Shown piece after piece: positions 57,001 through 64,000 of a stretch of 64,000 bases of DNA; within the stretch, counting starts at the first letter, position 1, and each line of letters begins with the position of its first letter. The notes under the pieces were generated by a model, which did not search any database, had not been told where the DNA came from, and saw nothing but the letters and a program-made list of their open reading frames with translations. This stretch comes from Pseudomonas sp. DC1.2 (GTDB lineage: Bacteria; Pseudomonadota; Gammaproteobacteria; Pseudomonadales; Pseudomonadaceae). Position numbers and translations under genes: made by a program. Location of the stretch: assembly GCF_034351645.1 (NCBI RefSeq), contig NZ_CP133782.1, positions 2,981,001 through 3,045,000 of the forward strand, in the 5' to 3' direction.

Positions 57001-58286
57001 AATGTATTGATCCATTGCACCGCCGACTCGACAACCGCACTCAAGTTGTCACGGTTGACCTGCGCATCGTCGAAAACGCTATCAACAAGGGCAAAGGCTT
57101 CCCGCTTCATGACCAGTACGCATTGTGCAAATGGATCGGTTCCCGAAGATGCCGGGGTAAAGCCAACGTAGTCCGCAGGCTCCCAGTAGCCGTCATTGTT
57201 GAAAAAACCGGCACTTTTCGTCAGCGCGTGCCGCCGAGGATAAATCGCCATACCCTCCAACGCAGTCAGCACCCCGGCATGAAATGTACCGTCGTTACGA
57301 TCATCTGGCGCAAAGTGAGACGCCAACGCCTGCCGCGTATCGGCGCTTTTGCCCTGCACCACAATCCACTCCAGCAGTTGCGGGTTATCGGCAAATTCAT
57401 GCAAGGGTGAAGAGTTGCCCGGTATGTACAACAAGATTCTGGAACTGCTACGGTCCTGGTAGCTCCAGATGTCTGTGGCGGTATACCGATAGAGCTTCAG
57501 TCGACTGGCCAAGACAGAGGCGGGAAGTACCGTCGCTGCCCGTAGTTGCTCGTCCTCAAGTGTTCGCCAGAGCTGATCAGGCGGCAACCCTGCGGCGTGC
57601 AAGGCGAGCGCCAGCCCATGCGCGGTGAGCCTGTGCTCTTGATGTTCAAGCCAGGCTGCCCAGACAAACGCCGCCTTGACCGACGTCCTCAGCGGATAAG
57701 GAGCACTCGCGACAAGCACATCGTCTGCCGCCCACGTTCGATCAAGATAGGCGCGGTACAAGTCCTTGACGTTCAGTTGCCAGACCCAGGCCTTGAAGTC
57801 GGCCGGCTTCAGGTTGATTTGCGTGTGTGGACCGTAAATTTGCGGAACGGTATGGCGATAGATACCTTCATACGTTTGATGAATAAACCCGAGGCGGTTA
57901 GTAAGCTCATCGGTTTTCTCGACGATGCGCACGAACGGCCCGACATCTGGTGGCGTGTACAGGCCAAACGCGGTTTCACCAAAACTGCCATCACCCACCG
58001 CCTGATAGTTGGAAAGCAAAGCTTGGGTCAACGTGCGGGAGGTCACCACCTTTCCCGCAAGCACCTCGCTCTGAGCAGGACGTCCGGTATAGCGGTAGTC
58101 GAGGGTGACCAATATCGCCGTTTGCGGGTCGATGTCGCGCCCCCATTTGTCATTGATCAGTTGCGCGCAAAACTGACTGGGCGACAGGGGCAGCGCGTTA
58201 TTGACGCTTGCGCCCAGCGCGTTACGCATCAGAGGGGCCGGCAGCGTACTCGGGGCAATCGGGGCATCAGTAGGGAGATCAGGCAT
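54084..58286 (-). CDS. Large LRR protein of the dermonecrotic-toxin-like/NEL type, lacking the NEL catalytic cysteine
   Basis: A 1400-residue protein without a signal peptide. Residues about 50-420 resemble the dermonecrotic-toxin N-terminal domain of Pseudomonas (DUF6543-type; ...RYTATDIWSYQDRSSSRILLYIPGNSSPLHEF). A long helical middle follows. Leucine-rich repeats occupy about residues 1075-1245 (LRTLNMEDVDL, LTSLNLGSTQLQF, LEDLDLSNNPL, LTALDLRDNQI). The end (RAWLHESDDAQRAARQSIW..., VWRLLSEAQAS) matches the beginning of a NEL ubiquitin-ligase domain. It stops soon after, with no cysteine in the last 150 residues. The ATG at 58286 has only a weak ribosome site. It may be a host- or amoeba-targeted protein that is enzymatically inactive or acts in another way. 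I am sure of the LRRs and less sure of the domain names. Confidence 0.75.
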   Translation of the reverse strand: MPDLPTDAPIAPSTLPAPLMRNALGASVNNALPLSPSQFCAQLINDKWGRDIDPQTAILVTLDYRYTGRPAQSEVLAGKVVTSRTLTQALLSNYQAVGDGSFGETAFGLYTPPDVGPFVRIVEKTDELTNRLGFIHQTYEGIYRHTVPQIYGPHTQINLKPADFKAWVWQLNVKDLYRAYLDRTWAADDVLVASAPYPLRTSVKAAFVWAAWLEHQEHRLTAHGLALALHAAGLPPDQLWRTLEDEQLRAATVLPASVLASRLKLYRYTATDIWSYQDRSSSRILLYIPGNSSPLHEFADNPQLLEWIVVQGKSADTRQALASHFAPDDRNDGTFHAGVLTALEGMAIYPRRHALTKSAGFFNNDGYWEPADYVGFTPASSGTDPFAQCVLVMKREAFALVDSVFDDAQVNRDNLSAVVESAVQWINTFGPLALFVPGGEGLLALAGIIDAGYGLDQVVKGETRQGATRMIFGLLNALPLVGGGRALAADEATLLNRAQRPSRTSEVTPVADIEVILHPPPLQPVATRAELIRRIGEPVSSLSDEVLAQIGHVTDIDNDMLRLMSSGRPMTPMLSDTISRFRIDQDMTQFIDGMRNSTRALQDSLDPPLQLQLLVQSPGWPSATSLRLLDTPGGVSRQAFGSADAAQVIYVKLSEPGWLEALLCRLEKSTAETLLGEPLTHDLMAATARLRVRLASQAEAQRTLLLNNRYLALQSSSNEWVRLFQHEYPGLPKSAVEQMLDRYGVDIQVPADPVDVMRVFQRLADKARQYQQHVRLNRAYEGLYLPAMAGPESDTLALHSLKNLPGWPKGLRFEVLDAVSQGRILDHCGPLGSVDRRPLIKVANQYQRQGANVDGEDFIAAVLDHLSAQERLALRLPAMNQARALRGLLADNALTRSQLMLGLHRMDCGLPFEAQGLRGGGFPDTPQADAMTHEMMRLQVKDIYPDSSSVQADELLQRAGVGAQAHIDELRRQCLQLSADLADWIDRVTDDIHDMHVDFLVAGDDAAQGLGPEQIHGHNLQLLQQAVDHERQTRIELSEELFSIWSQRNRPDNRVYSNGDFIGFKLNMDAESYHRLPTLSVRLSEVVELSLRALNVTEQESLDVFLECFPNLRTLNMEDVDLTQTNIDGVLEGCLPPAIPQMTQLTSLNLGSTQLQFKLETASQLRELVRLEDLDLSNNPLVVSPVVLGMNALRRLNLRNTRITTCPIGIMDPPYLTALDLRDNQIARVPPAVISQSIAPGRVQLWGNPLMDEDTLRRLISHRERTGINLWLGTPGADYGTSRAWLHESDDAQRAARQSIWEGVAEKRGGIRFLGFMNALSLTADYRVDYLALQARVWRLLSEAQASPPLWERLSQEVEVGDADIDNPMAILVSLEGRVRLYRDWVAMGQPFPIGPGPVS

Positions 58287-58413
58287 ACGCAATCCATTGC
58301 GAGCAGTAGAGGCTTACAACATACCGAAGCGCAAGGCACTTCAAAGCAGGAAAGAATCACCAGCGGGCTTAGGACAATTCCCAGCGTTGATGAGGAAAAC
58401 AGAAAACCCACAG

Positions 58414-58452
58414 CAAAAAAAAGGAACCGTGACAAGTTCACGGTTCCTTTTT
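58414..58452 (-). terminator. Strong intrinsic terminator of sohB
   Basis: AAGGAACCGTGA and TCACGGTTCCTT form a long perfect stem flanked by A8 on one side and T5 on the other. On the minus strand the stem is followed by eight T residues, a strong terminator for sohB before the large LRR gene. Confidence 0.92.
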
Positions 58453-58471
58453 CAATTGTGACGTGCGGGTT

Positions 58472-59494
58472 TTACCAGAAACGTTGCTGGGTCAAACGGC
58501 TCCACCATGTCAACAAAACGCGGTCCACAGAACCACTCGCGGCCATACCAATGCGCTCTTGAAGGCTTTTGCGCTCTGAGTAGTGCAGGTGGTAAAGCTC
58601 GGATTTTCTGGCCCGCTCGGCCAGGTACTCGTCACTGGTTTTCAGCTCATCGACCAGCTGTTTTTCCAGTGCCGCGACACCCAGCCAGACTTCTCCGGTA
58701 GCCACTTCATCGATTGCCAATTGCGGGCGATAGCGAGAAACGAAGTTCTTGAACAACTGGTGCGTGATGTCCAGATCTTCCTGGAATTTCTCGCGTCCCT
58801 TATCAGTGTTTTCGCCAAAAACGGTCAGGGTGCGTTTGTATTCACCGGCGGTGAGAACTTCAAAATCGATGTCGTGCTTCTTGAGCAAACGATTAACGTT
58901 GGGTAACTGCGCCACCACGCCAATCGAGCCGAGGATGGCGAACGGCGCGCTGATAATTTTCTCGCCGATGCAGGCCATCATGTAGCCACCGCTGGCGGCC
59001 ACCTTGTCAATGCACACGGTCAACGGTACGCCAGCCTCGCGGATACGCGCCAGTTGCGACGACGCCAGACCATAGCTGTGAACCATGCCGCCACCGCTTT
59101 CCAGGCGCAGCACCACTTCGTCTTTCGGGGTCGCCAATGTCAGCAGCGCGGTGATTTCGTGGCGTAGGCTTTCGGTGGCGGACGCTTTGATGTCGCCGTC
59201 GAAATCCAGCACAAACACCCGAGATTTGACCTCAGGCGCCTTCTTCTGTTTTTTCTCGGACTTAGCCTGGGACTTGCGCAGCGCCTTGAGTTGCTCCTTG
59301 TCGAGCAAGGTCTGCTCCAAACGTTCACGCAAGCCTTTGTAGAAATCATTGAGCTTGCTGACCTGCAACTGGCCCGACGACTTTCGCCGTCCTTTGCTGC
59401 GCAATGCCGCAAAACTGGCCAAAACCACCAGAATGGCGACGACCAGGGTCACGGTTTTAGCCAGAAAACTGGCATATTCAGCTAGAAACTCCAC
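58472..59494 (-). CDS. sohB: Inner-membrane protease SohB (S49 family)
   Basis: A 340-residue S49 serine peptidase anchored by an N-terminal helix (TVTLVVAILVVLASFAAL). A charged coiled segment (KSQAKSEKKQKKAPE) precedes the protease domain. The catalytic serine lies in DKVAASGGYMMAC and the lysine in GEYKRTLTVFG, giving the Ser/Lys dyad. The start is GTG at 59494 with AAGGAG six bases upstream; the preceding in-frame sequence is not conserved. It acts at the periplasmic face of the inner membrane. Confidence 0.92.
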   Translation of the reverse strand: MEFLAEYASFLAKTVTLVVAILVVLASFAALRSKGRRKSSGQLQVSKLNDFYKGLRERLEQTLLDKEQLKALRKSQAKSEKKQKKAPEVKSRVFVLDFDGDIKASATESLRHEITALLTLATPKDEVVLRLESGGGMVHSYGLASSQLARIREAGVPLTVCIDKVAASGGYMMACIGEKIISAPFAILGSIGVVAQLPNVNRLLKKHDIDFEVLTAGEYKRTLTVFGENTDKGREKFQEDLDITHQLFKNFVSRYRPQLAIDEVATGEVWLGVAALEKQLVDELKTSDEYLAERARKSELYHLHYSERKSLQERIGMAASGSVDRVLLTWWSRLTQQRFW

Positions 59495-59696
59495 AGGGAC
59501 TCCTTCAAACGATGCGCAGCAGAGGCGCGCGCGCGATGGCGCCAGCATACCCATGCGCTGCGCTTGGGGCCAGTCGTGAAACCTCTGGCGACAAGCCGGC
59601 AAGCGGCCTTTCAAACAAGCGTATGTTTTTTCATTGACAGCTCAGCGCCATCCTCATAACCTCGCCGAACCTTCAACGTACCGGGACGACGCGGAC

Positions 59697-60407
59697 GTGG
59701 GCAGTATCTACTTGATTCGACATGGCCAGGCCTCCTTTGGTGCAGACGACTACGACGTCTTGTCGCCGACCGGTATCCGCCAGGCAGAAATCCTCGGCCA
59801 GCACCTGGCTGAACTCGGTGTCAGCTTTGATCGCTGCCTTTCGGGCGACCTGCGTCGGCAACAGCACACGGCCAACAGCGCACGGCAACAGTTCGTCGAC
59901 GCAGGCCTCGCCGTCCCACCGCTGGAAATCGATCCAGCCTTCAACGAATTCGATGCCGAAGCGGTCATCCGCGCCCTGCTGCCGGCGCTGCTGCCGGACG
60001 AACCCGAAGCATTGAATTTCATGCGCAATGCCGCGCAGAACCGGGGTGAATTTCAACGTATTTTTTCGCTCATCATCGAGCGCTGGCTGGCGGGCACCTA
60101 CGACACCGAGGGCCTGGAAAGCTGGTTGGGGTTTGTCGAACGCGTGCAAGGCGGATTGAACCGTATCCTCGAGCAAGCAGAAGAGGCCCAGAAAATTGCC
60201 GTATTCACCTCCGGCGGCACCATCACTGCTTTGCTCCACCTCATTACACAGATGCCGGCAAAGCAGGCATTTGAATTGAACTGGCAAATCGTCAACACCT
60301 CGCTCAACCAACTGAAGTTTCGTGGTCGCGAGGTGGCTCTGGCTTCCTTCAACAGTCATGCACACCTGCAACTGCTGAAGGCCCCGGAACTCATCACGTT
60401 TCGCTGA
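59697..60407 (+). CDS. Histidine phosphatase family protein
   Basis: A 236-residue phosphatase with the RHG motif in IYLIRHGQASFGADDYDVLSPTG, the second-site FNEFDAE region and the late catalytic His in FTSGGTITALL/SFNSHAHL. It starts with GTG at 59697 directly before SIYLIRHG; an upstream in-frame ATG at 59634 would add about 21 unconserved residues. The physiological substrate is unknown. It lies 50 bases before the SCP2 gene and is probably co-transcribed with it. Confidence 0.88.
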   Translation: MGSIYLIRHGQASFGADDYDVLSPTGIRQAEILGQHLAELGVSFDRCLSGDLRRQQHTANSARQQFVDAGLAVPPLEIDPAFNEFDAEAVIRALLPALLPDEPEALNFMRNAAQNRGEFQRIFSLIIERWLAGTYDTEGLESWLGFVERVQGGLNRILEQAEEAQKIAVFTSGGTITALLHLITQMPAKQAFELNWQIVNTSLNQLKFRGREVALASFNSHAHLQLLKAPELITFR

Positions 60408-60457
60408 GTCCGGAATAGTGTGACCCCGGCTGTAACCACCCAATAAAGGATCGAACC

Positions 60458-60772
60458 ATGACCTCCGTAGCTGATGCCGTACAAGCAATGAAAGCCAAGT
60501 TCAACCCAGCCGCTGCTGCCGGTCTGGACCTCGTATTCGGTTTCCGTATCGATGACACCCAAAACTTCTCGTTGATCGTAAAAGACAGCACTTGCGAGCT
60601 CAAAGAAGGCGAAAACCCAGACGCCCAGGTGACCTTGGTGATGGACGGCGAAACCCTGCAAGGCATCGTCGACGGTTCGACTGACGGTATGCAAGCGTTC
60701 ATGGGCGGCAAACTGCGCGCTGAAGGCGACATGATGTTGGCGATGAAACTGTCCGAGCTGTTCCCGTCTTGA
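60458..60772 (+). CDS. SCP2 sterol-binding domain protein
   Basis: A 104-residue stand-alone SCP2 domain: GLDLVFGFRIDD, FSLIVKDSTCELKEGENPDAQVTLVMDGETL and a C-terminal GGKLRAEGDMMLAMKLSELFPS. The fold binds lipids in a hydrophobic tunnel; the ligand in bacteria is undefined. AAAGGA lies upstream of the ATG. A terminator follows. Confidence 0.93.
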   Translation: MTSVADAVQAMKAKFNPAAAAGLDLVFGFRIDDTQNFSLIVKDSTCELKEGENPDAQVTLVMDGETLQGIVDGSTDGMQAFMGGKLRAEGDMMLAMKLSELFPS

Positions 60773-60818
60773 GATGACGGCTCCTCCCTATGGCGGGGAG
60801 CCTCTCTGTCGGCCTATG

Positions 60819-60850
60819 AATCCCGTCTAGATGACGGGATTTGTTGTTTC
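60819..60850 (+). terminator. Intrinsic terminator after the SCP2 gene
   Basis: AATCCCGTC and GACGGGATT are paired around a 5-base loop and followed by TGTTGTTT. A second GC-rich stem (GGCTCC/GGAGCC, about 60778-60803) precedes it. Confidence 0.8.
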
Positions 60851-60855
60851 AGGGC

Positions 60856-61446
60856 CTAGCGCGTACCCGCGTCATCCATCTCTTCGAAAACTTTGACGTA
60901 AGCTTCGTGTTCTTCGTTTGCGCTATCAACTTCTAACACTTCACCATCAAAACCGAGGTTACCCTCGTCGCCGTCGAGCTGCAGACCGATGACAAACCTG
61001 CGATAGCTCACCTGTAGATAAAGATTGTAAAGATCCGCCGGCTTATCCGGCGCAGTGAACACGCTGTAGGTGTAGCGCACACGCTGGGTCAGCACCGGCC
61101 ATCTGTCCCAGATAGGCTGCGTATCCACTCGAGGCTGAACATCCTCCAGCGCCTCTATGGCCGCCTGAATCAGGAACTCGTTGTCCTTGGCCTTGAAAAC
61201 GAATGGCTTGCTGCGCGTCATGATGTACGGATTCAACTTGCCGTCGAGTTCCTGAGGGACATACGTACCATTACGAAACCATTTCGTGGCATCGAACGTT
61301 GGCCCATCAGTGCCGGTGGCGCGAGACGTCATCATCACCGTGCCGGGAAGACCTGGCCCCTGACTGGCATACAGATAAGTGCCGGCCAGACCGACAGCGA
61401 TGAGCGCTGCCATCAAGATGCCTTTCGGGTTACTGACGTTGATCAT
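60856..61446 (-). CDS. Hypothetical membrane-anchored protein
   Basis: A 196-residue protein of unknown function. One N-terminal membrane segment (ILMAALIAVGLAGTYLYA) is followed by a soluble periplasmic-type part with TDGPTFDATKWFRNGTYVP, DNEFLIQAAIEALEDVQPRVD and VSYRRFVIGLQL. AAGGAAG lies about 8 bases before the ATG at 61446. No lipobox is visible. Its gene is convergent with SCP2 and divergent from the amidohydrolase. Confidence 0.8.
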   Translation of the reverse strand: MINVSNPKGILMAALIAVGLAGTYLYASQGPGLPGTVMMTSRATGTDGPTFDATKWFRNGTYVPQELDGKLNPYIMTRSKPFVFKAKDNEFLIQAAIEALEDVQPRVDTQPIWDRWPVLTQRVRYTYSVFTAPDKPADLYNLYLQVSYRRFVIGLQLDGDEGNLGFDGEVLEVDSANEEHEAYVKVFEEMDDAGTR

Positions 61447-61709
61447 CGTCTACTTCCTTGTGGGAGCGGGGCGAGGAATCTACCCGATCTATCGGGCGGT
61501 TAAAACAGGCCGTTCCCACATTTGCGGTCTATATTCCTTCTGGCTGCCTGCGTCAGACATCGGCTGTTCAGTCCGATTGTTTTACGCAGAACACCGCCAT
61601 GAACCTACCTGACGAACACCACGGATTTAATCGTTACCGTCTCATGCAAAGCGTTTCGGCAGGTGCCACAGGTGCCTGGATCAACCCGCTATCCTCAGGG
61701 AGTCACACC

Positions 61710-63557
61710 ATGCCCGACGCACCGGCCGACCTCATTTTGTACAACGGATGCCTGCACACCGTTGACCGCAAGAAACCCCAAGCCAGCGCGGTGGCGATCA
61801 AAAACGGGCGCTTCGTGGTGGTTGGCAGCGACGCCCAGGCGATGGCTTTGCACGGCCCGGGCACGCAAATCATCGACTTACACGGCCGCACGGTAATCCC
61901 TGGCCTCAATGACTCGCACCTTCATCTGATTCGCGGCGGCCTCAACTACAACCTTGAACTGCGCTGGGAAGGCGTGCCATCGCTGGTCGATGCTCTGCGC
62001 CTGCTCAAGGAACAGGCTGATCGCACCCCCACGCCACAATGGGTGCGCGTGGTCGGGGGCTGGAACGAATTTCAGTTCGCCGAAAAACGCTTGCCGACAA
62101 TTGAGGAACTCAACAAAGCCGCACCGGATACCCCGGTGTTCGTCCTGCACCTCTATGACCGCGCCCTGCTCAACCGCGCCGCGCTTAAAGTGGTCGGCTA
62201 CACCCGCGACACCCCGAACCCGCCAGGCGGCGAGATCCAACGCGATGCCAATGGCAACCCGACGGGGATGCTGATCGCCCGTCCCAACGCGATGATTCTC
62301 TACTCAACCCTGGCCAAAGGGCCAAAACTGCCGCTGGACTATCAGATCAACTCGACCCGCCAGTTCATGCGCGAACTCAACCGCTTGGGCGTCACCAGCG
62401 CTATCGATGCCGGCGGCGGTTACCAGAGTTATCCGGACGACTATCAGGTCATCCAGCAATTGGCCAACGACCAACAACTTACGGTGCGCATTGCCTATAA
62501 CCTGTTCACTCAGAAACCCAAGGAAGAACTGAGCGATTTCAAAAACTGGACCCACACTTCGCACTTCGGCCAGGGCAACGATTTCCTGCGCCACAACGGC
62601 GCCGGGGAAATGCTGGTGTTCTCGGCGGCGGACTTCGAAGACTTCCTTGAGCCGCGCCCGGACCTTGCGCAATCCATGGAAGACGATCTGGAGCCGGTGG
62701 TGCGACACCTGGTGGAGCAGCGCTGGCCGTTCCGCCTGCACGCCACTTACAACGAATCCATCAGCCGCATGCTCGACGTGTTCGAGAAGGTCAATCGCGA
62801 CATTCCGTTCGACGGTTTGCCGTGGTTTTTCGACCATGCTGAAACCATCACCCCGCAGAACATCGAGCGGGTCAAAGCCCTGGGCGGCGGCATTGCGATT
62901 CAGGACCGCATGGCGTTTCAAGGCGAATACTTCGTTGACCGTTACGGGGCCAATGCCGCGGAACAGACCCCGCCCATTGCGCGCATGCTCGCAGAGGGCA
63001 TTGCGGTCGGCGCGGGCACCGATGCCACGCGGGTTTCCAGCTACAACCCATGGACTTCACTGTATTGGCTGGTGAGCGGTCGCACGGTCGGCGGCCTGGC
63101 GCTGTACCCGCAAGGCTTGAGCCGGGACACTGCGCTGGAACTCTTCACCCACGGCAGCGCCTGGTTTTCTTCCGAACAAGGCAAAAAAGGCCAGATCAAG
63201 GTCGGGCAACTGGCGGACTTGATTGCACTGTCGGCGGACTATTTCCACATTGATGACGAAGCCATCAAATGGATCGAGTCAGTGCTGACGGTGGTGGACG
63301 GCAAGATCGTCTACGGCAGCAGCGAGTTTGAAAAGCTCTCCCCTGCGCCCATACCGGTTATTCCCGAGTGGTCACCTGTGACCAAAGTGCCCGGACACTG
63401 GAAACCTCAGGCGCCGCTGACGGCACAGGTCCATCACTGCGTGGGCGCTTGCGCGGTGCATGCCCATCGTCATGAGCAGGCGCGACTGTCCTCGGCGCCG
63501 GTCAGCGATTTTCAGGGCTTTTGGGGCGCGTTCGGCTGTTCCTGCTTTGCGTTTTGA
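61710..63557 (+). CDS. YtcJ-type amidohydrolase
   Basis: A 615-residue metal-dependent hydrolase of the amidohydrolase superfamily (YtcJ/AepA-like). ADLILYNGCLHTVDRKKPQASAVAI starts the composite beta-domain; the metal-binding HxH is in IPGLNDSHLHLIRGG (about residue 67). Later metal ligands lie in FRLHATYNESIS and FFDHAETI, and the final Asp is in VGAGTDATRVSSYNPW. The C-terminal tail after the hydrolase domain is rich in Cys and His (HHCVGACAVHAHRHEQ ... GCSCFAF). The ATG at 61710 has AGGGAG eight bases upstream. The natural substrate is unknown. Confidence 0.88.
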   Translation: MPDAPADLILYNGCLHTVDRKKPQASAVAIKNGRFVVVGSDAQAMALHGPGTQIIDLHGRTVIPGLNDSHLHLIRGGLNYNLELRWEGVPSLVDALRLLKEQADRTPTPQWVRVVGGWNEFQFAEKRLPTIEELNKAAPDTPVFVLHLYDRALLNRAALKVVGYTRDTPNPPGGEIQRDANGNPTGMLIARPNAMILYSTLAKGPKLPLDYQINSTRQFMRELNRLGVTSAIDAGGGYQSYPDDYQVIQQLANDQQLTVRIAYNLFTQKPKEELSDFKNWTHTSHFGQGNDFLRHNGAGEMLVFSAADFEDFLEPRPDLAQSMEDDLEPVVRHLVEQRWPFRLHATYNESISRMLDVFEKVNRDIPFDGLPWFFDHAETITPQNIERVKALGGGIAIQDRMAFQGEYFVDRYGANAAEQTPPIARMLAEGIAVGAGTDATRVSSYNPWTSLYWLVSGRTVGGLALYPQGLSRDTALELFTHGSAWFSSEQGKKGQIKVGQLADLIALSADYFHIDDEAIKWIESVLTVVDGKIVYGSSEFEKLSPAPIPVIPEWSPVTKVPGHWKPQAPLTAQVHHCVGACAVHAHRHEQARLSSAPVSDFQGFWGAFGCSCFAF

Positions 63558-63560
63558 CCC

Positions 63561-63582
63561 GCCCCTGTTGGACGGGGCTTTA
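63561..63582 (+). terminator. Short terminator after the amidohydrolase gene
   Basis: GCCCC and GGGGC are paired around an 8-base loop and followed by TTT, directly after the stop codon. Confidence 0.5.
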
Positions 63583-63680
63583 CGACCGTCCTCTCTTACA
63601 GTTGAAGCGATACACAGAAGCGTCTGCCGGCCCTGGACCTACACCCACGCCCTGGGGACGACATACTTGCTGACACATGC

Positions 63681-63694
63681 TTGATCTCGATCAG
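63681..63694 (+). promoter_or_regulatory. Anr/FNR-box-like site
   Basis: TTGATCTCGATCAG matches the Anr/FNR consensus TTGAT-N4-ATCAA at 9 of 10 defined positions. It lies about 100 bases before the HoxX-like gene. Confidence 0.5.
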
Positions 63695-63794
63695 TTGTCC
63701 GGCGCTGCGTAATCACTACTATCGCGCTTCCATCGAACGCCACGGACGGCTCATTGCCGGGTATGGCGGGACATTCTCAAGGAAGAGGCACGCA

Positions 63795-64000
63795 TGCGTT
63801 CACTGAAGATCATTCTATTGTCCTCCGCATTTAATGGCCTGACCCAACGGGCCTGGCTGGCGTTGCGCGAAGCCGGTCATCGCCCCAGCGTGGTGCTGTT
63901 CACCAACGAGGCGGCTGTCTGCGAGCAGATCGAACACACCGGCGCTGACTTGGTGATCTGCCCGTTCCTCAAGGACCGCGTACCGCAACAACTGTGGCGC
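63795..64000 (+). CDS. HoxX/HypX-like formyltransferase-enoyl-CoA hydratase protein, N-terminal part
   Basis: Partial gene running off the window; 68 residues are visible. KIILLSSAFNGLTQRAWLALREAGH, VVLFTNEAAVCEQIEHTGADLVICPFLKDRVP matches the N-terminal formyltransferase-like domain of HoxX/HypX, hydrogenase maturation proteins linked to CO-ligand formation under oxygen. In pseudomonads without hydrogenase genes its role is unclear. AAGGAAGAGG lies upstream of the ATG. Identity rests on the N-terminus only. Confidence 0.75.

Noticed and set aside
57546..58562. 338-codon open frame antisense to the start of the LRR protein gene
   Set aside because: No start signal, basic shadow composition, and it runs through the sohB terminator.

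Overview
The window reads as a chromosomal segment of a Pseudomonas, most likely of the P. fluorescens group. The evidence is high GC content with low-GC gaps, REP-type palindromes (GCGAGCNNGCTCGC) and GTTCCC...GGGAAC intergenic hairpins, and several Pseudomonas-typical neighbourhoods: cti next to metH, the 3-hydroxybutyrate cluster with its sigma-54 activator, and cobW-cobN-chlD. I see no rRNA, tRNA, CRISPR array, prophage or insertion sequence. This attribution comes from reading the sequence, not from a database search.

Layout. 1-3.2 kb: the tail of a DAHP synthase, a three-repeat protein of unknown function, a lipase and a small parvulin. 3.2-8.8 kb: a complete yejABEF-type peptide ABC importer operon. 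8.8-14.7 kb: a 3-hydroxybutyrate module (HbcR-type sigma-54 activator, GntP-family permease, 3-hydroxybutyrate dehydrogenase, acetoacetyl-CoA synthetase) with a visible -24/-12 promoter and two candidate activator sites. 14.8-18.9 kb: an orphan PilT/PilU ATPase, a hybrid histidine kinase and a second parvulin. 18.9-25.6 kb, minus strand: an amino-acid-type ABC importer, RidA, an IclR regulator, a PLP ammonia-lyase and a 2-keto-3-deoxygluconate kinase. Together these fit D-glucosaminate catabolism; the transporter ATPase gene carries an in-frame stop.

25.8-33.2 kb: a thioredoxin-like protein, a TerC/CBS membrane protein, a MerR regulator with an old-yellow-enzyme gene, pyruvate oxidase, and a decayed LysM-like gene. 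33.2-42.9 kb: cobalamin synthesis. Two divergent B12 riboswitches control cobW-cobN-chlD on one side and cbtB-cbtA-cobE-cobM on the other. The chlD locus is two overlapping frames joined by a textbook -1 programmed frameshift signal (A AAA AAG, 5-nt spacer, perfect 11-bp stem), so one gene should give both the small ChlI-like and the medium ChlD-like chelatase subunit. 43-50.3 kb: nfuA, the fatty-acid cis/trans isomerase cti, and B12-dependent metH, which consumes the cofactor made next door.

50.3-54.1 kb: a periplasmic binding protein, a 37-residue membrane peptide, and sulfite reductase cysI with its DUF934 partner. 54.1-58.3 kb: a 1400-residue LRR protein of the Pseudomonas dermonecrotic-toxin/NEL type that lacks the expected catalytic cysteine. 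58.4-64 kb: sohB, a histidine phosphatase, an SCP2 protein, a hypothetical membrane-anchored protein, a YtcJ-type amidohydrolase and the start of a HoxX/HypX-like gene behind an Anr-box-like site.
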